Of a DNA stretch of 64,000 bases, positions 24,471 through 33,815 are shown in pieces (position 1 is the first letter of the stretch; every line of letters starts with the position of its first letter). The stretch spans positions 58,064 to 122,063 of the forward strand of contig JAIWNI010000083.1 in assembly GCA_025331435.1 (NCBI GenBank). Direction: 5' to 3'. Under the pieces are notes generated by a model. That model was not told the origin of the DNA, did no database searches, and saw only the letters and a list, made by a program, of their open reading frames with translations. A program made the translations under genes and the position numbers. The DNA comes from Choanephora cucurbitarum. Lineage: Eukaryota > Mucoromycota > Mucoromycetes > Mucorales > Choanephoraceae.

Positions 24471-26590
24471 TTATTGCATTGGATGCTCATCTGTGATCTT
24501 TTTCGTGTACTTGTTGTAATACTTTCCGTCTTCAGTTTGCTTATATCCGTATAGGTCGTAACCCTGACAATGACCAACGTCAACAGTCTCACTGACTTTC
24601 TGGTGCAAGACGGACCCAGGCATAGTGTTGTTGTTAATATTTAAGCGTGAGGGAGGACCAAAGAGGTGATGGGGTATCTTAGATTTTGTGCCTCTAGGTG
24701 GAGTATAATAGGTATCGCGCATATATTGCACCTTAGGGTTGATCCTGCGCGCATATGATTCACGGTTAAAAGAAATGTCTATACTATGGTTGCGATCAGA
24801 TATAATATGACTGGCTAGTTTCTCGATGTCTCTTTTCATAGTCAATAAATTACAGAGTATGTCAGATATAGAGTTCTTAAACTGAGCGGTTGTTTTTGGA
24901 ATAGAGAATGAATGCTTGTGATTGACAATATAGAGGCCATTGTCAAATAAGTTTAGTATGGACATAGAACAGGAGGCACCACAGGTCTGAATTATCCAGA
25001 TGTTTGTTGACACGTCTTGATCTACTCTATTCAGGACCATATCCAATGCATCTTTGGCTTCCCTCGTTAGCTTTCCTTCGTCTTTGATTGCCTTGTTGTC
25101 TTCTACAGACTTTGCACATTCGCCTACAGCAGCATCATATTCAATAGAGTTCATATCGACAACAAACCGAACATCTATTTTAAAGGCTTTGATATGAGAA
25201 CTTGGGTAAACCTCCTTTTTGTTCCTAGTTGAGTAAGCATTGATTGATTCCCCTGCTTTGACGCGCACATGGCCTGAATTAGCAAACAGTGTCAAAAAGA
25301 TTGGGGACCAGATGGTGCAGTAGTAATCAAGTTCTGTCACATTCTTGGCAGAAGGTTGTGACAGTAAGTACTGATATGTATGAGTTACATTCAGGATACA
25401 TTCGACAATCTGAAGGGAAAGTTTCGACATAGAGCTGCTCAATCTATCTTGTGTCTTTCGGATGAATTTCAAGACGCACCCATAGTCATTTGATAACTCA
25501 AGTGTGTTGCAAACGATAAGTAAACAATCCTCTACTTCTGTGTCAAGATGGTAACGCTCTATCTGAAATTTGGTATCATAACGCGCATGAAGTTCTGCCC
25601 ATTGTTCATCTGTGAAAAGAGAGCGCTGAGACTCGAAAGAGTCATCAGAAAGATCAAGTATTGAAGAAAGGCCGGAGGTCATGATTTTTCTTTCCCGGCA
25701 TGTCAATGTTGTGTCTGTTTTCTCATGAAGATTGCACGCAATTCTCTTGATCATTGTACCCACAGATAAGTCTGAATCTGCAACAAACACATCATCACAT
25801 TCCACAAGCTCAGATCCGTCAATTGGGGGTATCGCCTCCTCTTTGTTTTTGCGGTATCTTGTTCGCTTTGGTTTAGATATATTAGGACAAGACTCCACAA
25901 TACTATTTGCAGCTTTCCTTTTCAATGCTGACTCTATTTGCGTATCGCCCAGAGAGTTTTCTAGAGCCAGTTTCCTCAATGACTCACTATGTTTATTCCA
26001 AAAGTCGGCCAAGATCCCAGTTGACTTCTTGAGTTCTGATCTCAAGGTTTCAACTTTTCTTTTTACGTCCCTGTCAGATATAAAAGCAACAAACAGCTGT
26101 TCCAAATCCCTTACAAACAAACCACTTGCTGTGCGTCTAGTGACGGTAGGGTTTACTTCAATAAGCTTCTTATAGTAGCCAATGACAGTCCATTGTTGAA
26201 GATCTAACTGCCAGTAATCTAAAAGAAGAAGAAAAAGAACATGTTTATGGTTGGATTTGCTCTTATTTCTCTTTCCCTTCGCTGCGTTCTTTACCTGGGC
26301 AACTCAAGGAAGGCCTCAAGCACTTCAGCACTTTGCTTTTTGACTTGAGTGACATTTGCACAAGAAAGCAAAGCTGTCAAGACGATATACTTAAAGCTAT
26401 TTTATTGTATTAACCTCATATTTGTCTTCCGCAATGGTTAAAAATTATCCCTGCTTAATTTTTTTTTCTTTTTCTTTTTATTCCTTCATCTTAAAATTGA
26501 AATCTCTTGCTAGGTAGACTATTTCAAACAACAAGTATACTTACGATTCACAGAGAATGTTCCTGTAACCTGCGCCAGTATATTACGCAT
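24471..26590 (-). CDS. Uncharacterised 597-aa protein
   Basis: I do not recognise this protein. Two exons on the minus strand, 26590-26545 and 26218-24471, join in phase to give 597 aa starting MRNILAQVTGTFSVNHYWQL. The open frame continues upstream of this ATG to 26656, beside an AG acceptor (26658-26657), as NQEIKVFLSSKM. The true start may therefore be in a further exon. Visible parts are a charged N-terminal helix region, a basic patch KPKRTRYRKNKEE (nuclear signal-like), ILDLSDDSFESQRSLFTDEQWAELHARYD and a Cys-rich segment IWIIQTCGASCSMSILNL. The C-terminus is YGYKQTEDGKYYNKYTKKI. There is no signal peptide or TM. The 5' exon lies in a local direct duplication. It sits in an island of relics and transposons, so a mobile or expanded accessory family is plausible. 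Confidence 0.72.
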
Positions 26591-26823
26591 TTTGCTGCTG
26601 AGAAAGACCTTTATCTCTTGGTTGAGACCATGCCGATCTGACGCGTGTGCGTTTTCCTAAGAAAAAGAAAGGAGTGGCAGTACAACTGAACAAGCCTGCA
26701 TCAGTAAAGTGCGTTCTATATTGCCGAGACAGACCTTTCGGCTGAGGATAGACTGAGACTACTCGTCTGTCTTCTCAAGAGAGGAGTGGTAGCAAGCAAT
26801 ATCTGGATATTGTTTTGTGTTGG
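26562..26823. repeat. 262-bp direct repeat, unit 1
   Basis: This unit is repeated with no difference I could see at 26882-27143, an offset of 320 bp with 58 bp between units. It covers the first 29 nt of the ATG exon of the 597-aa gene, the in-frame upstream extension and the presumed promoter. Confidence 0.9.
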
Positions 26824-26881
26824 ACGCTTTCTCTTTTTTTTTTTTGTTAATAGGCATCAGCTGTCAGTTTCATCTTATAAC

Positions 26882-27143
26882 CCTGTAACCTGCGCCAGTA
26901 TATTACGCATTTTGCTGCTGAGAAAGACCTTTATCTCTTGGTTGAGACCATGCCGATCTGACGCGTGTGCGTTTTCCTAAGAAAAAGAAAGGAGTGGCAG
27001 TACAACTGAACAAGCCTGCATCAGTAAAGTGCGTTCTATATTGCCGAGACAGACCTTTCGGCTGAGGATAGACTGAGACTACTCGTCTGTCTTCTCAAGA
27101 GAGGAGTGGTAGCAAGCAATATCTGGATATTGTTTTGTGTTGG
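26882..27143. repeat. 262-bp direct repeat, unit 2
   Basis: Second copy of the unit at 26562-26823. It carries the same truncated 5' coding piece without any downstream exon, so it can supply only promoter or leader sequence. The flanking bases differ from unit 1. Confidence 0.9.
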
Positions 27144-27961
27144 GCTCTTTCGCCTTTTCATTAATGAAATAGAAATCGATCAACAGGTATCTTCAAGAAC
27201 GAAAAGCACTTTTGACAGCTTATTCCTCGAAACCAACTCTTAATCTATATCACGTCTACTTGAATTGAACAAGTGCAGTCTGCCAAATATACAACTTCGT
27301 ATGGACGTCTCTATCTCTTCGCTCAAAGGGGGCCCCTTTTGCTCTTTTTGTTTTATTATACATACATAACACCTTTCATTGTCAGTTTCTTCCTTTTCTT
27401 CTTCAGCATCTTCTTTTCTAGCCTTGCGGCGAATACCTCAATGTCTACAATGAAGAGTGGTGTAACAATTGTTGCTACGACTAGAGGTCGTAATGAGACA
27501 ACTAAATTGACTTCCCAATTCTCAAAGCCTTATATAAAATTATTTAATCTGATCTGATCGTCAGCTGTGATAATACAGAGACATTGGCTGTAACATGTCT
27601 CAACATAAGTAATAAGTAATAACACATAAAATATGCTTGTGTAGTCAAGGATGTATTTCATTTGATGGACATGACAAGGCCTTATTAGCAGCACACTCTT
27701 TATAAGGAGTTTAATCGAAGGTTTAGTATAGTCTTCTTGTTCTGGATGAAAGCAGCAAGAAGCTGGCTCCAGAAGCATTGATAAAGAATGGATAAAGCTG
27801 GGAAATGAAGATGAAGTGTAATCATACCTGGATTTGGGAAAGAGTCAAACAAAAGATTTGCTCTCCTGTTATATTTGTATCAGTTTTACTTCTTTTGCTT
27901 TCTTTTTAGCCCTTGAGATACTCTAAGCCAGAACGCTCTCTTTTTGAAGAAAATGTCTTAA
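27144..27961. other. Gene-poor stretch, no gene supported
   Basis: A 94-codon frame at 27273-27557 (+) starts without a clear ATG context and is dominated by Phe/Leu runs. No splice-consistent model or known motif was found. Confidence 0.4.
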
Positions 27962-28249
27962 GCGCAAGCACTGAGTGTCTTGAAGACTGTGTGGTTAGGC
28001 CATGTCTCGGATTCACCAGGCACCCAGCTTTACTTCAAAACTGATGCTCTGAAGTTTCGTGCTTCTCGAGAAGTTTATAGTATATGACATTTGACAGACG
28101 AAGAAATGCAGCAGTTGAGTGTTGAGAAGGTGGAAGAAAGTACAATGAGCTCGAGTCCAAATAGTTCAGTGTATAGCATAGACAAAAACCTTACAATACC
28201 AATAATCAAAGAAAGTAATGTCTTTGATTATTGGTTTCACTCTCCATGA
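27962..28249 (+). pseudogene. Coding relic with one in-frame stop, function unknown
   Basis: A 96-codon frame is open except for one TGA. It reads VLKTVWLGHVSDSPGTQLYF, then a break after REVYSI, then HLTDEEMQQLSVEKVEES and ends YWFHSP. It has no ATG near its 5' end (TAA precedes it), so it is a fragment. The composition is that of a real protein, but the family is not recognised. It lies 90 bp before the transposon array. Confidence 0.45.
28198..28235. repeat. Perfect 15-bp inverted repeat with 8-nt loop
   Basis: The arms ACCAATAATCAAAGA and TCTTTGATTATTGGT are exact complements around AAGTAATG. It falls inside the coding relic at 27962-28249. Confidence 0.8.
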
Positions 28250-28261
28250 AAAAAATAGTTG

Positions 28262-28338
28262 ATGTCGATTTGTGACAAATCGTCAAAGAATCAAACATGC
28301 CATAATTGCAGTTCATACTTTGTAAAAAAGAAGCTTTT
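28262..28338 (+). pseudogene. 5' part of a small reading frame interrupted by transposon copy 1
   Basis: The frame starts at ATG 28262 (MSICDKSSKNQTCHNCSSYF, with a CxxC) and is cut by the CACTG terminus at 28339. If copy 1 and one TTT duplication are removed, it continues in frame from 33257 to a TAG at 33420-33422, 80 codons in all. Whether it was ever a functional gene is unknown. A second frame overlaps it in the spacer. Confidence 0.45.
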
Positions 28339-28640
28339 CACTGTAAAAAAAAAAAAGGTTTTTTTCGCCGAAAAGCCCGCAAAAAACCTTTTTTCAGAGG
28401 TTTTTGAGAGGTTTAACACTTAATTAGCCTTTTGTCGGAGGTTTCTGTTGGGTTTTGGTTGACCTTTTAAAAAAAGGCTTTTTGATGGTTCAATTTTTAT
28501 TTTTTTTATTTTTTCAAAGGTTCTTCTGAGAAACCTTTTTTTTGGGCGAAAATGATTAAATTCGAAAGGTTTTTTTTTTTGGAATATATTTTTTAAAGTA
28601 CTTTTACCGGCTTTTTTTGCAGTAGTTATTTTATTCAATC
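28339..28640. repeat. Left TIR and subterminal repeat region (copy 1)
   Basis: After the 13-bp TIR, blocks of AGGTTT/AAACCT with T runs are spaced every 10-30 bp. Examples are GAGGTTTCTG, GACCTTTTAAAA and AAAGGTTCTTC. Such arrays are binding sites for element-encoded proteins in plant CACTA elements; that role here is inference. Equivalent regions are present in copies 2 and 3. Confidence 0.75.
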
Positions 28641-28672
28641 AAATGTTCTATAGATAATTATGTATATTAAGC

Positions 28673-31600
28673 TCAGTATATTTGGTCAAAGCTACCAAGC
28701 TTGCTTCTAGTAATTGCAGAGGAGTCCCAGATGTAATAGTTTCTATTTTGACAGTTGATATAAGTAGCTTTTGTTTGCAGTTGTTCTATGTTGATAATAA
28801 CATATTTGTCTTCTTCATTTTGTAGTTGCTGTTCGTTGTTCAGGTAGAAGCCAATGCGTTGGCTTTGCACTTCATGAAGAACAGGGTTCTTATGAACGCG
28901 TACCAAACACAATGGTTCTTTTCCAGGCAACCCAAAGATGTATTCAACTGTTGAAAGGAACTTATTGAACACGACATTTGCTGAAACATCACTTATGACA
29001 TGCAAGTCAACAAGTACAAGATCGTTGGTTCGGATAATGCACCTACTTTTGTACAGAGTGAGGCTGCTATAGGTAGTAACGTTGAGGTTACCATCAATCG
29101 TCCGCATACTGTTGCCAGCAGGTCTTGATCGATTGAGGTAAGAGCTCAGAGCAACCTCAAACTGTACAGCCCTTGCTTCTGTGGACTTGATAGTAAGCTG
29201 TCGGGTCTTTTGTTTGCCGAGGCAGAAAGTAGATGCACCAGAGCCGGGGACAGGACACAGAAAAGAGCGAATCTCATGAACAGACCTACTGTAATAGTTG
29301 GCAGCAAAGCTCTTGTTCATTTCATTGATTGCATTTTGGCCAGGGCTTTTTTTGGAACGAATGGTAACTTTCGTTAAGCCTATCAGACGTTCTAATGGTC
29401 TTGCACTGATCTGTCGAAGGGGGCCTTGGCTCTTGATGATAAATGGAATATGTAGAAGACTATGCTGGTTCACAGTAAACACATCAGAGGAGCAGTGATT
29501 CTTTAAAAAGGTGTGCCATTGAAGAATATTCCTTTCAATATTTTGTAAGTCTGCTTTTGTTATTTTGAACTGAAGTGACAATGAACAGGCTTTGGACAAA
29601 CAACGTAGAGCAGAATACATTTCTTCCAGCAACTTTCGTTCGATTCTTTTTTCTCTAGTGGCTATTTCATCGTTTTGTTGCTGGTACATTGCTGGCAATA
29701 CATTTGGTACAACATGTTGCAAAAACATGATCCAGTCAACGCCTCGAGCATGTCCTGATCTATCATGTATGTCTACATGGTAACAAGCAAATATGTACGT
29801 ATATTTTTGGCTTTAGTATTTTGGGGGGAGCAAAAACTCGAGATTTGTCTACTTACCTATCAAATTGCCTTCAAATGCTTTACTATTAGTATACTTGGCG
29901 GTATTAGCCATGCACAATCCTATCGTTTTTCTATAGCGGTTTTTCAAGAGCAAAATGTTTTCTTTGTGCTTTCCAGTACTTATAAGATTCCACAGCTGCT
30001 TGGCAACATTGTGTCCCCAAAGATGCAATTCATCCAAACACAAAAACGAAGAGTCAGTGAAACAGGCAAGAAATTGAAGAGGTGTGGAGTGCTTAATACC
30101 ACAGGTTTCCTAGAAGAATAACCAGGTTAGTTCAACTCACAGTTCGTTGAAAGTTGCATTTCTATTTACTCACCTTGTCGACATCAAAATCAGCTTTCTT
30201 TCTGATTTCGGTTGAAGCACCATCTACGATAAAGGAGTATCCTCTTTTGACCAAACGACGAGTCCCCTGAATCTTACAGATTCTGCAGCCAAACTCAGAA
30301 GCATGGGTTTTGTGTGCTATCATCTCTGACATGGCAGGGAAATCACCGATGATAGCAAGCACAAAGGCTTTGCAGAAGATGTTTTGGCCGTCTTGTGTTT
30401 TGATCTTCATGCCATGCTCTTGTAATGCCAAAAGATCCTCGAATGTTGGTGCCAGGTAACTATATATGTTTTTTGGTTTTTTGCTTCCGAAGGTAATCAT
30501 GACCTGTAACATATTTTCTTTCTTGTAGCTACAAGTTATAAAGAGGTTGAGAAACACAGTATAATGGATCAGATTCGCCGCATATCAATCTTTCACTTAC
30601 CGAACATCTGGAGGAAGGTTTAGAACCACTGCCATAAAAGTGACCATGGTTGTAGAGCCCCTCTTTTGAGGAGCGAAGCCATCGATATACAAAGCAAGAG
30701 CAAGGTCATAATCGTTTTTAAACAGATGCTTATGCTTTTGATAGAGGTCTCCATCAAAGATATCCGTGTAAGTATTTGCTACTCTGGACTTCTCATGTTG
30801 AACACGGTACAACAGTTGTTCTCGGTTTTGGGCTTTATTGAACATGGTAGCCAGTTGGTGGTAGAGGGGGATCTGTGTAGTTGTTGCAACTGGACTTACA
30901 CCATCTTCCTTGTACCGCTTGTTGTTCGTTTCGCAGGAGCACTCAACCTGATCATCTTGATAAAACATGTGTGAGTGACTTTCACAAACATGGTAGGTTT
31001 TTTTAAGCGGACCGTAGGGAGTTTCAACAAGCTTGTTTGAGAGGTACGGGGAAAGCAACATAGGACCAGCTACAAGACAGTTACAGTCAATAAAGAGAAC
31101 GAAATTATATGTGAGGACAGAGAAGGTAGATACGTACAATAACCAATACTTCTCAAAAACTTGTTGAAGTGCTTAATCAATCCATCTTGTGCTACATTGT
31201 TCACCTTGTTCTCTCTCATAAACATCTTCAATTCGACGTTGAACTTATCAAAAGCATCTGGAGAGCCCAAAGTAGATGAGAAGTCAACTTCCAACGGACG
31301 ATCCATGTTTTCAAGATGTCTTTCCAAATGAAGATTAACTTGCTCGATTTCGTTGATCTTCTCTTCTTCTTGATCCTCTTGGTCAACGACTACTTCTTCT
31401 TCCGCTTCAACTGCCTCGCAACTTTCATCTTCATCGTTGCTTTGATCATCAATTGCATTATCGACAGCAGAAAAGGCATCAGATTCCGTCATCAAAGCGT
31501 CTTCATTAGATTCCACTTTGTAGGAAGCATATGCTGTGTGGTTTTCAGCATTACGCATAGTAGCGGACATAATCTTGGCAATACGATCCAATTCGTGCTT

Positions 31601-31690
31601 ATCACAATGCTTTTTGTAAGCTCTTTCAGTAATTCTTGAATCGCAGATTGTACAGTAACGCATTTTATTAGTTATAAAACAAACTGTCAT
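28673..31690 (-). CDS. Transposase, tnp2/Plavaka-like (CACTA superfamily), copy 1
   Basis: Catalyses cut-and-paste transposition. Five exons on the minus strand: 31690-31138, 31069-30601, 30528-30174, 30109-29857 and 29772-28673, giving 909 aa. The start may instead be ATG 31663, giving 900 aa. An N-terminal zinc-finger-like segment (CTICDSRITERAYKKHCDKH) is followed by an acidic linker. The catalytic region has ALYIDGFAPQKRG, with the expected first Asp, and LPPDVRYKKENM, which is created by splicing. It continues with GDFPAM, CRICK and CLDELHLWGHN (the D-x-LH motif of the family), then HARGVDWIMFLQHVVP. Assignment of individual catalytic residues is inference from the family pattern. The frame is intact in all three copies. 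Confidence 0.88.
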
Positions 31691-32162
31691 TGAAGGACTG
31701 ACATGTTTATTAATACCAGAAATTCAGGTCATCGGCTTTTAAATGTGCTCCAATGGAATTCATGTTACTACGAATTCTAACTATGCCGCTCCAATTAAAA
31801 ATGCCTTTGTGTATTGCAAAGCAGAAAGTCTTGACAAGCTAACCTTTTGAACAATTTACTTTGCAAATATACTGCGGATGCAGTCCCCCATTTTCGAAGC
31901 CACTGCGGTTTTCTAGGTAAAAGAAAAAAACTTTTTTCACGATTATTAATTTCTCTTTTTTCTCTTTCTCCCTCACTTATTCAATTTTAAGGTAAATAAT
32001 AGTAAAAAATTGCTTGTCATTCAACTAATCGCCATTCCATTTCAACTTATATTATCAAATCAAAGGTATTGCTCAATTGATGTGGTTTATTTGTGTTCTA
32101 TGAATAGTGATAATGAGTCGATAGCTTATTGCTTTTTGTTTAATCTGTAGAACAATATCGAA
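31691..32162. promoter_or_regulatory. Divergent promoter region inside the transposon (copy 1)
   Basis: These 472 bp separate the starts of the transposase (-) and accessory gene (+). They contain a TC-rich tract (31950-31980) and several AT-rich segments. The same region recurs at 36834-37305 and 41978-42449. Confidence 0.45.
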
Positions 32163-32834
32163 ATGGCTCCCACTCCCAAGTACGTAACTGACCTTTTGGC
32201 CGCATTTGGTCAAGTTGTTGAACGTCTTACTGCAGTTGAAAAGCAGAATGAGATACTTTCTGACCTAGTTCATGAACTTGGTGAAGAAATCACTGGTCTT
32301 AATCAACAGGTTCAGCTACTAAGCAGTGACCAAAGCCCCGCCACCACCACCACCACCTCCATGGCAAGAACCTTCAGGTATAACATGCCTAAGCGAACAA
32401 ATCCTGGAGCAAGTATAAGATGGGTTCTGGCCGACGCTCTTCCTGATCATACTGAGGAAGAGCTAAAGGCCCTCTTCAAGGACTTTGGCAGCATGGCTCT
32501 CAAAGCATGCACCATCTATGCCAACAGCGAAGGCAATCCGGGCGCCAGCTACACAAAGGTCCCTGCTCAAGGTAAGTCTGTTATGCAGCAAACAGCACTT
32601 GATCTGTTGCTCAAAGCACATGAAGAGCTGTCCTTTCTTCATGAGTGCGAGTCGTACTGGCCTGTTGGATTTGCTATCCAAAACTCTTGGACAGAATTTG
32701 CCAAGCGACAGTAAGTAAATAATTGCAAGTAAACGGCACCATTACTAATTGTAATTTAATGTATTTGTAGCCGAAAAAGGGAAGCTCTTCTTGCTGCAAG
32801 AGCTGCTGCAAGAAACGCTTCTGCTGCTAGCTAA
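32163..32834 (+). CDS. Transposon accessory protein with N-terminal coiled coil, copy 1
   Basis: Function unknown. Exons 32163-32710 and 32771-32834 encode 203 aa. Residues 1-55 (LLAAFGQVVERLTAVEKQN, then EILSDLVHELGEEITGLNQQ) form a heptad-like coiled coil. A Thr-rich linker follows, then a globular part with RTFRYNMPKRTNPGASIRWV, QTALDLLLKAHEELSFLHE and WPVGFAIQNSWTEFAKRQ. The second exon adds a basic, Ala/Arg-rich tail (HRKREALLAARAAARNAS). By position it could be the counterpart of TNPA-type second proteins of CACTA elements that bind subterminal repeats; this is inference, and the sequence itself does not resemble one I know. It is identical in all three copies. Confidence 0.75.
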
Positions 32835-32949
32835 TTGACTTCTTTTTTGCTTGAATAAAATGTTTTTTTCCTTATATCTGCTGTTTCGATTCCACAAGCA
32901 TTGGCTGGAAGCGATTATGTAGCTTTCCAAGCATAATTAAAGACATTCA

Positions 32950-33253
32950 TTTATAACCAATAAAATGCGTTTAATTTGAACCTCTAAAAGACCTTTTTCT
33001 CGAATGTACAAACCATTGAAAAACCCTGAAATAAAGGCCAATAAAGGACCCGTTTTAAAAACCTCGAAATGACCTCTAAAAGACCTCTAAATGACCCTTT
33101 GCAGGCGAATGCAAAAAAACCTTTAAAAAACCTTTAAAAAACCTCGACAATTTAGCCTTTAAATAACCTTTGATTTCGACATTTTAGCCTTTTAAAATCG
33201 GGGTCTTTTGACCTTTAAAAAACCTTTAAACGACCCCTAATTTTTTTACAGTG
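32950..33253. repeat. Right subterminal repeat region and TIR (copy 1)
   Basis: About a dozen copies of ACCTYTAAA-type units run from roughly 32980 to 33240 and end in TTTTTTTACAGTG. The units are the complement of the left-end AGGTTT motif, so the two ends carry oppositely oriented arrays. Confidence 0.8.
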
Positions 33254-33480
33254 TTTGTTTGGACGTCTATCGAGAGATGTTCTTGAGATATCGACTAAAA
33301 TCAATCCCAATTTGATTATCTGGCTGAAAAATGGAACATCTCCTGTGAGGGAGGAAGAGCGTTTTATAAAAAATCTGAACATCCAGAAAAGTATTATGGC
33401 CACTGGAAGGAGCAGAAACTAGCCGAAACTACCCACCAAGCACATTGCAGTATCATCTCGCTAATTGAATCACCAATCTG
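33254..33480. repeat. 227-bp spacer between transposon copies 1 and 2
   Basis: The host sequence begins with TTT and ends with CTG, the two different target duplications. It is repeated at 38397-38623. It contains the continuation of the frame begun at 28262 (to the TAG at 33420-33422). In another frame, open from 33299, it also contains a coding-like stretch (FDYLAEKWNISCEGG, YYGHWKEQKLAETTHQAHC). Confidence 0.9.
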
Positions 33481-33815
33481 CACTGTAAAAAAAAAAAAGG
33501 TTTTTTTCGCCGAAAAGCCCGCAAAAAACCTTTTTTCAGAGGTTTTTGAGAGGTTTAACACTTAATTAGCCTTTTGTCGGAGGTTTCTGTTGGGTTTTGG
33601 TTGACCTTTTAAAAAAAGGCTTTTTGATGGTTCAATTTTTATTTTTTTTTATTTTTTCAAAGGTTCTTCTGAGAAACCTTTTTTTTGGGCGAAAATGATT
33701 AAATTCGAAAGGTTTTTTTTTTTGGAATATATTTTTTAAAGTACTTTTACCGGCTTTTTTTGCAGTAGTTATTTTATTCAATCAAATGTTCTATAGATAA
33801 TTATGTATATTAAGC

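Larger units (their letters stand above)
28339..33253 (-). mobile_element. CACTA-superfamily (tnp2/Plavaka-like) DNA transposon, copy 1
   Basis: 4915 bp. The termini are CACTGTAAAAAAA and its exact complement TTTTTTTACAGTG (13-bp TIR). The flanking TTT at 28336-28338 and at 33254-33256 forms a 3-bp target duplication, as expected for CACTA elements. Both ends carry several hundred bases of subterminal repeats (AGGTTT on the left, ACCTYTAAA on the right). It contains an intact transposase gene (-) and an accessory gene (+) diverging from a 472-bp central promoter region. Confidence 0.92.

Noticed and set aside
30666..30974. Plus-strand frames inside the transposase exons (repeated in each copy)
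   Set aside because: They overlap transposase exons antisense, are hydrophobic without motif, and recur only because the element recurs.
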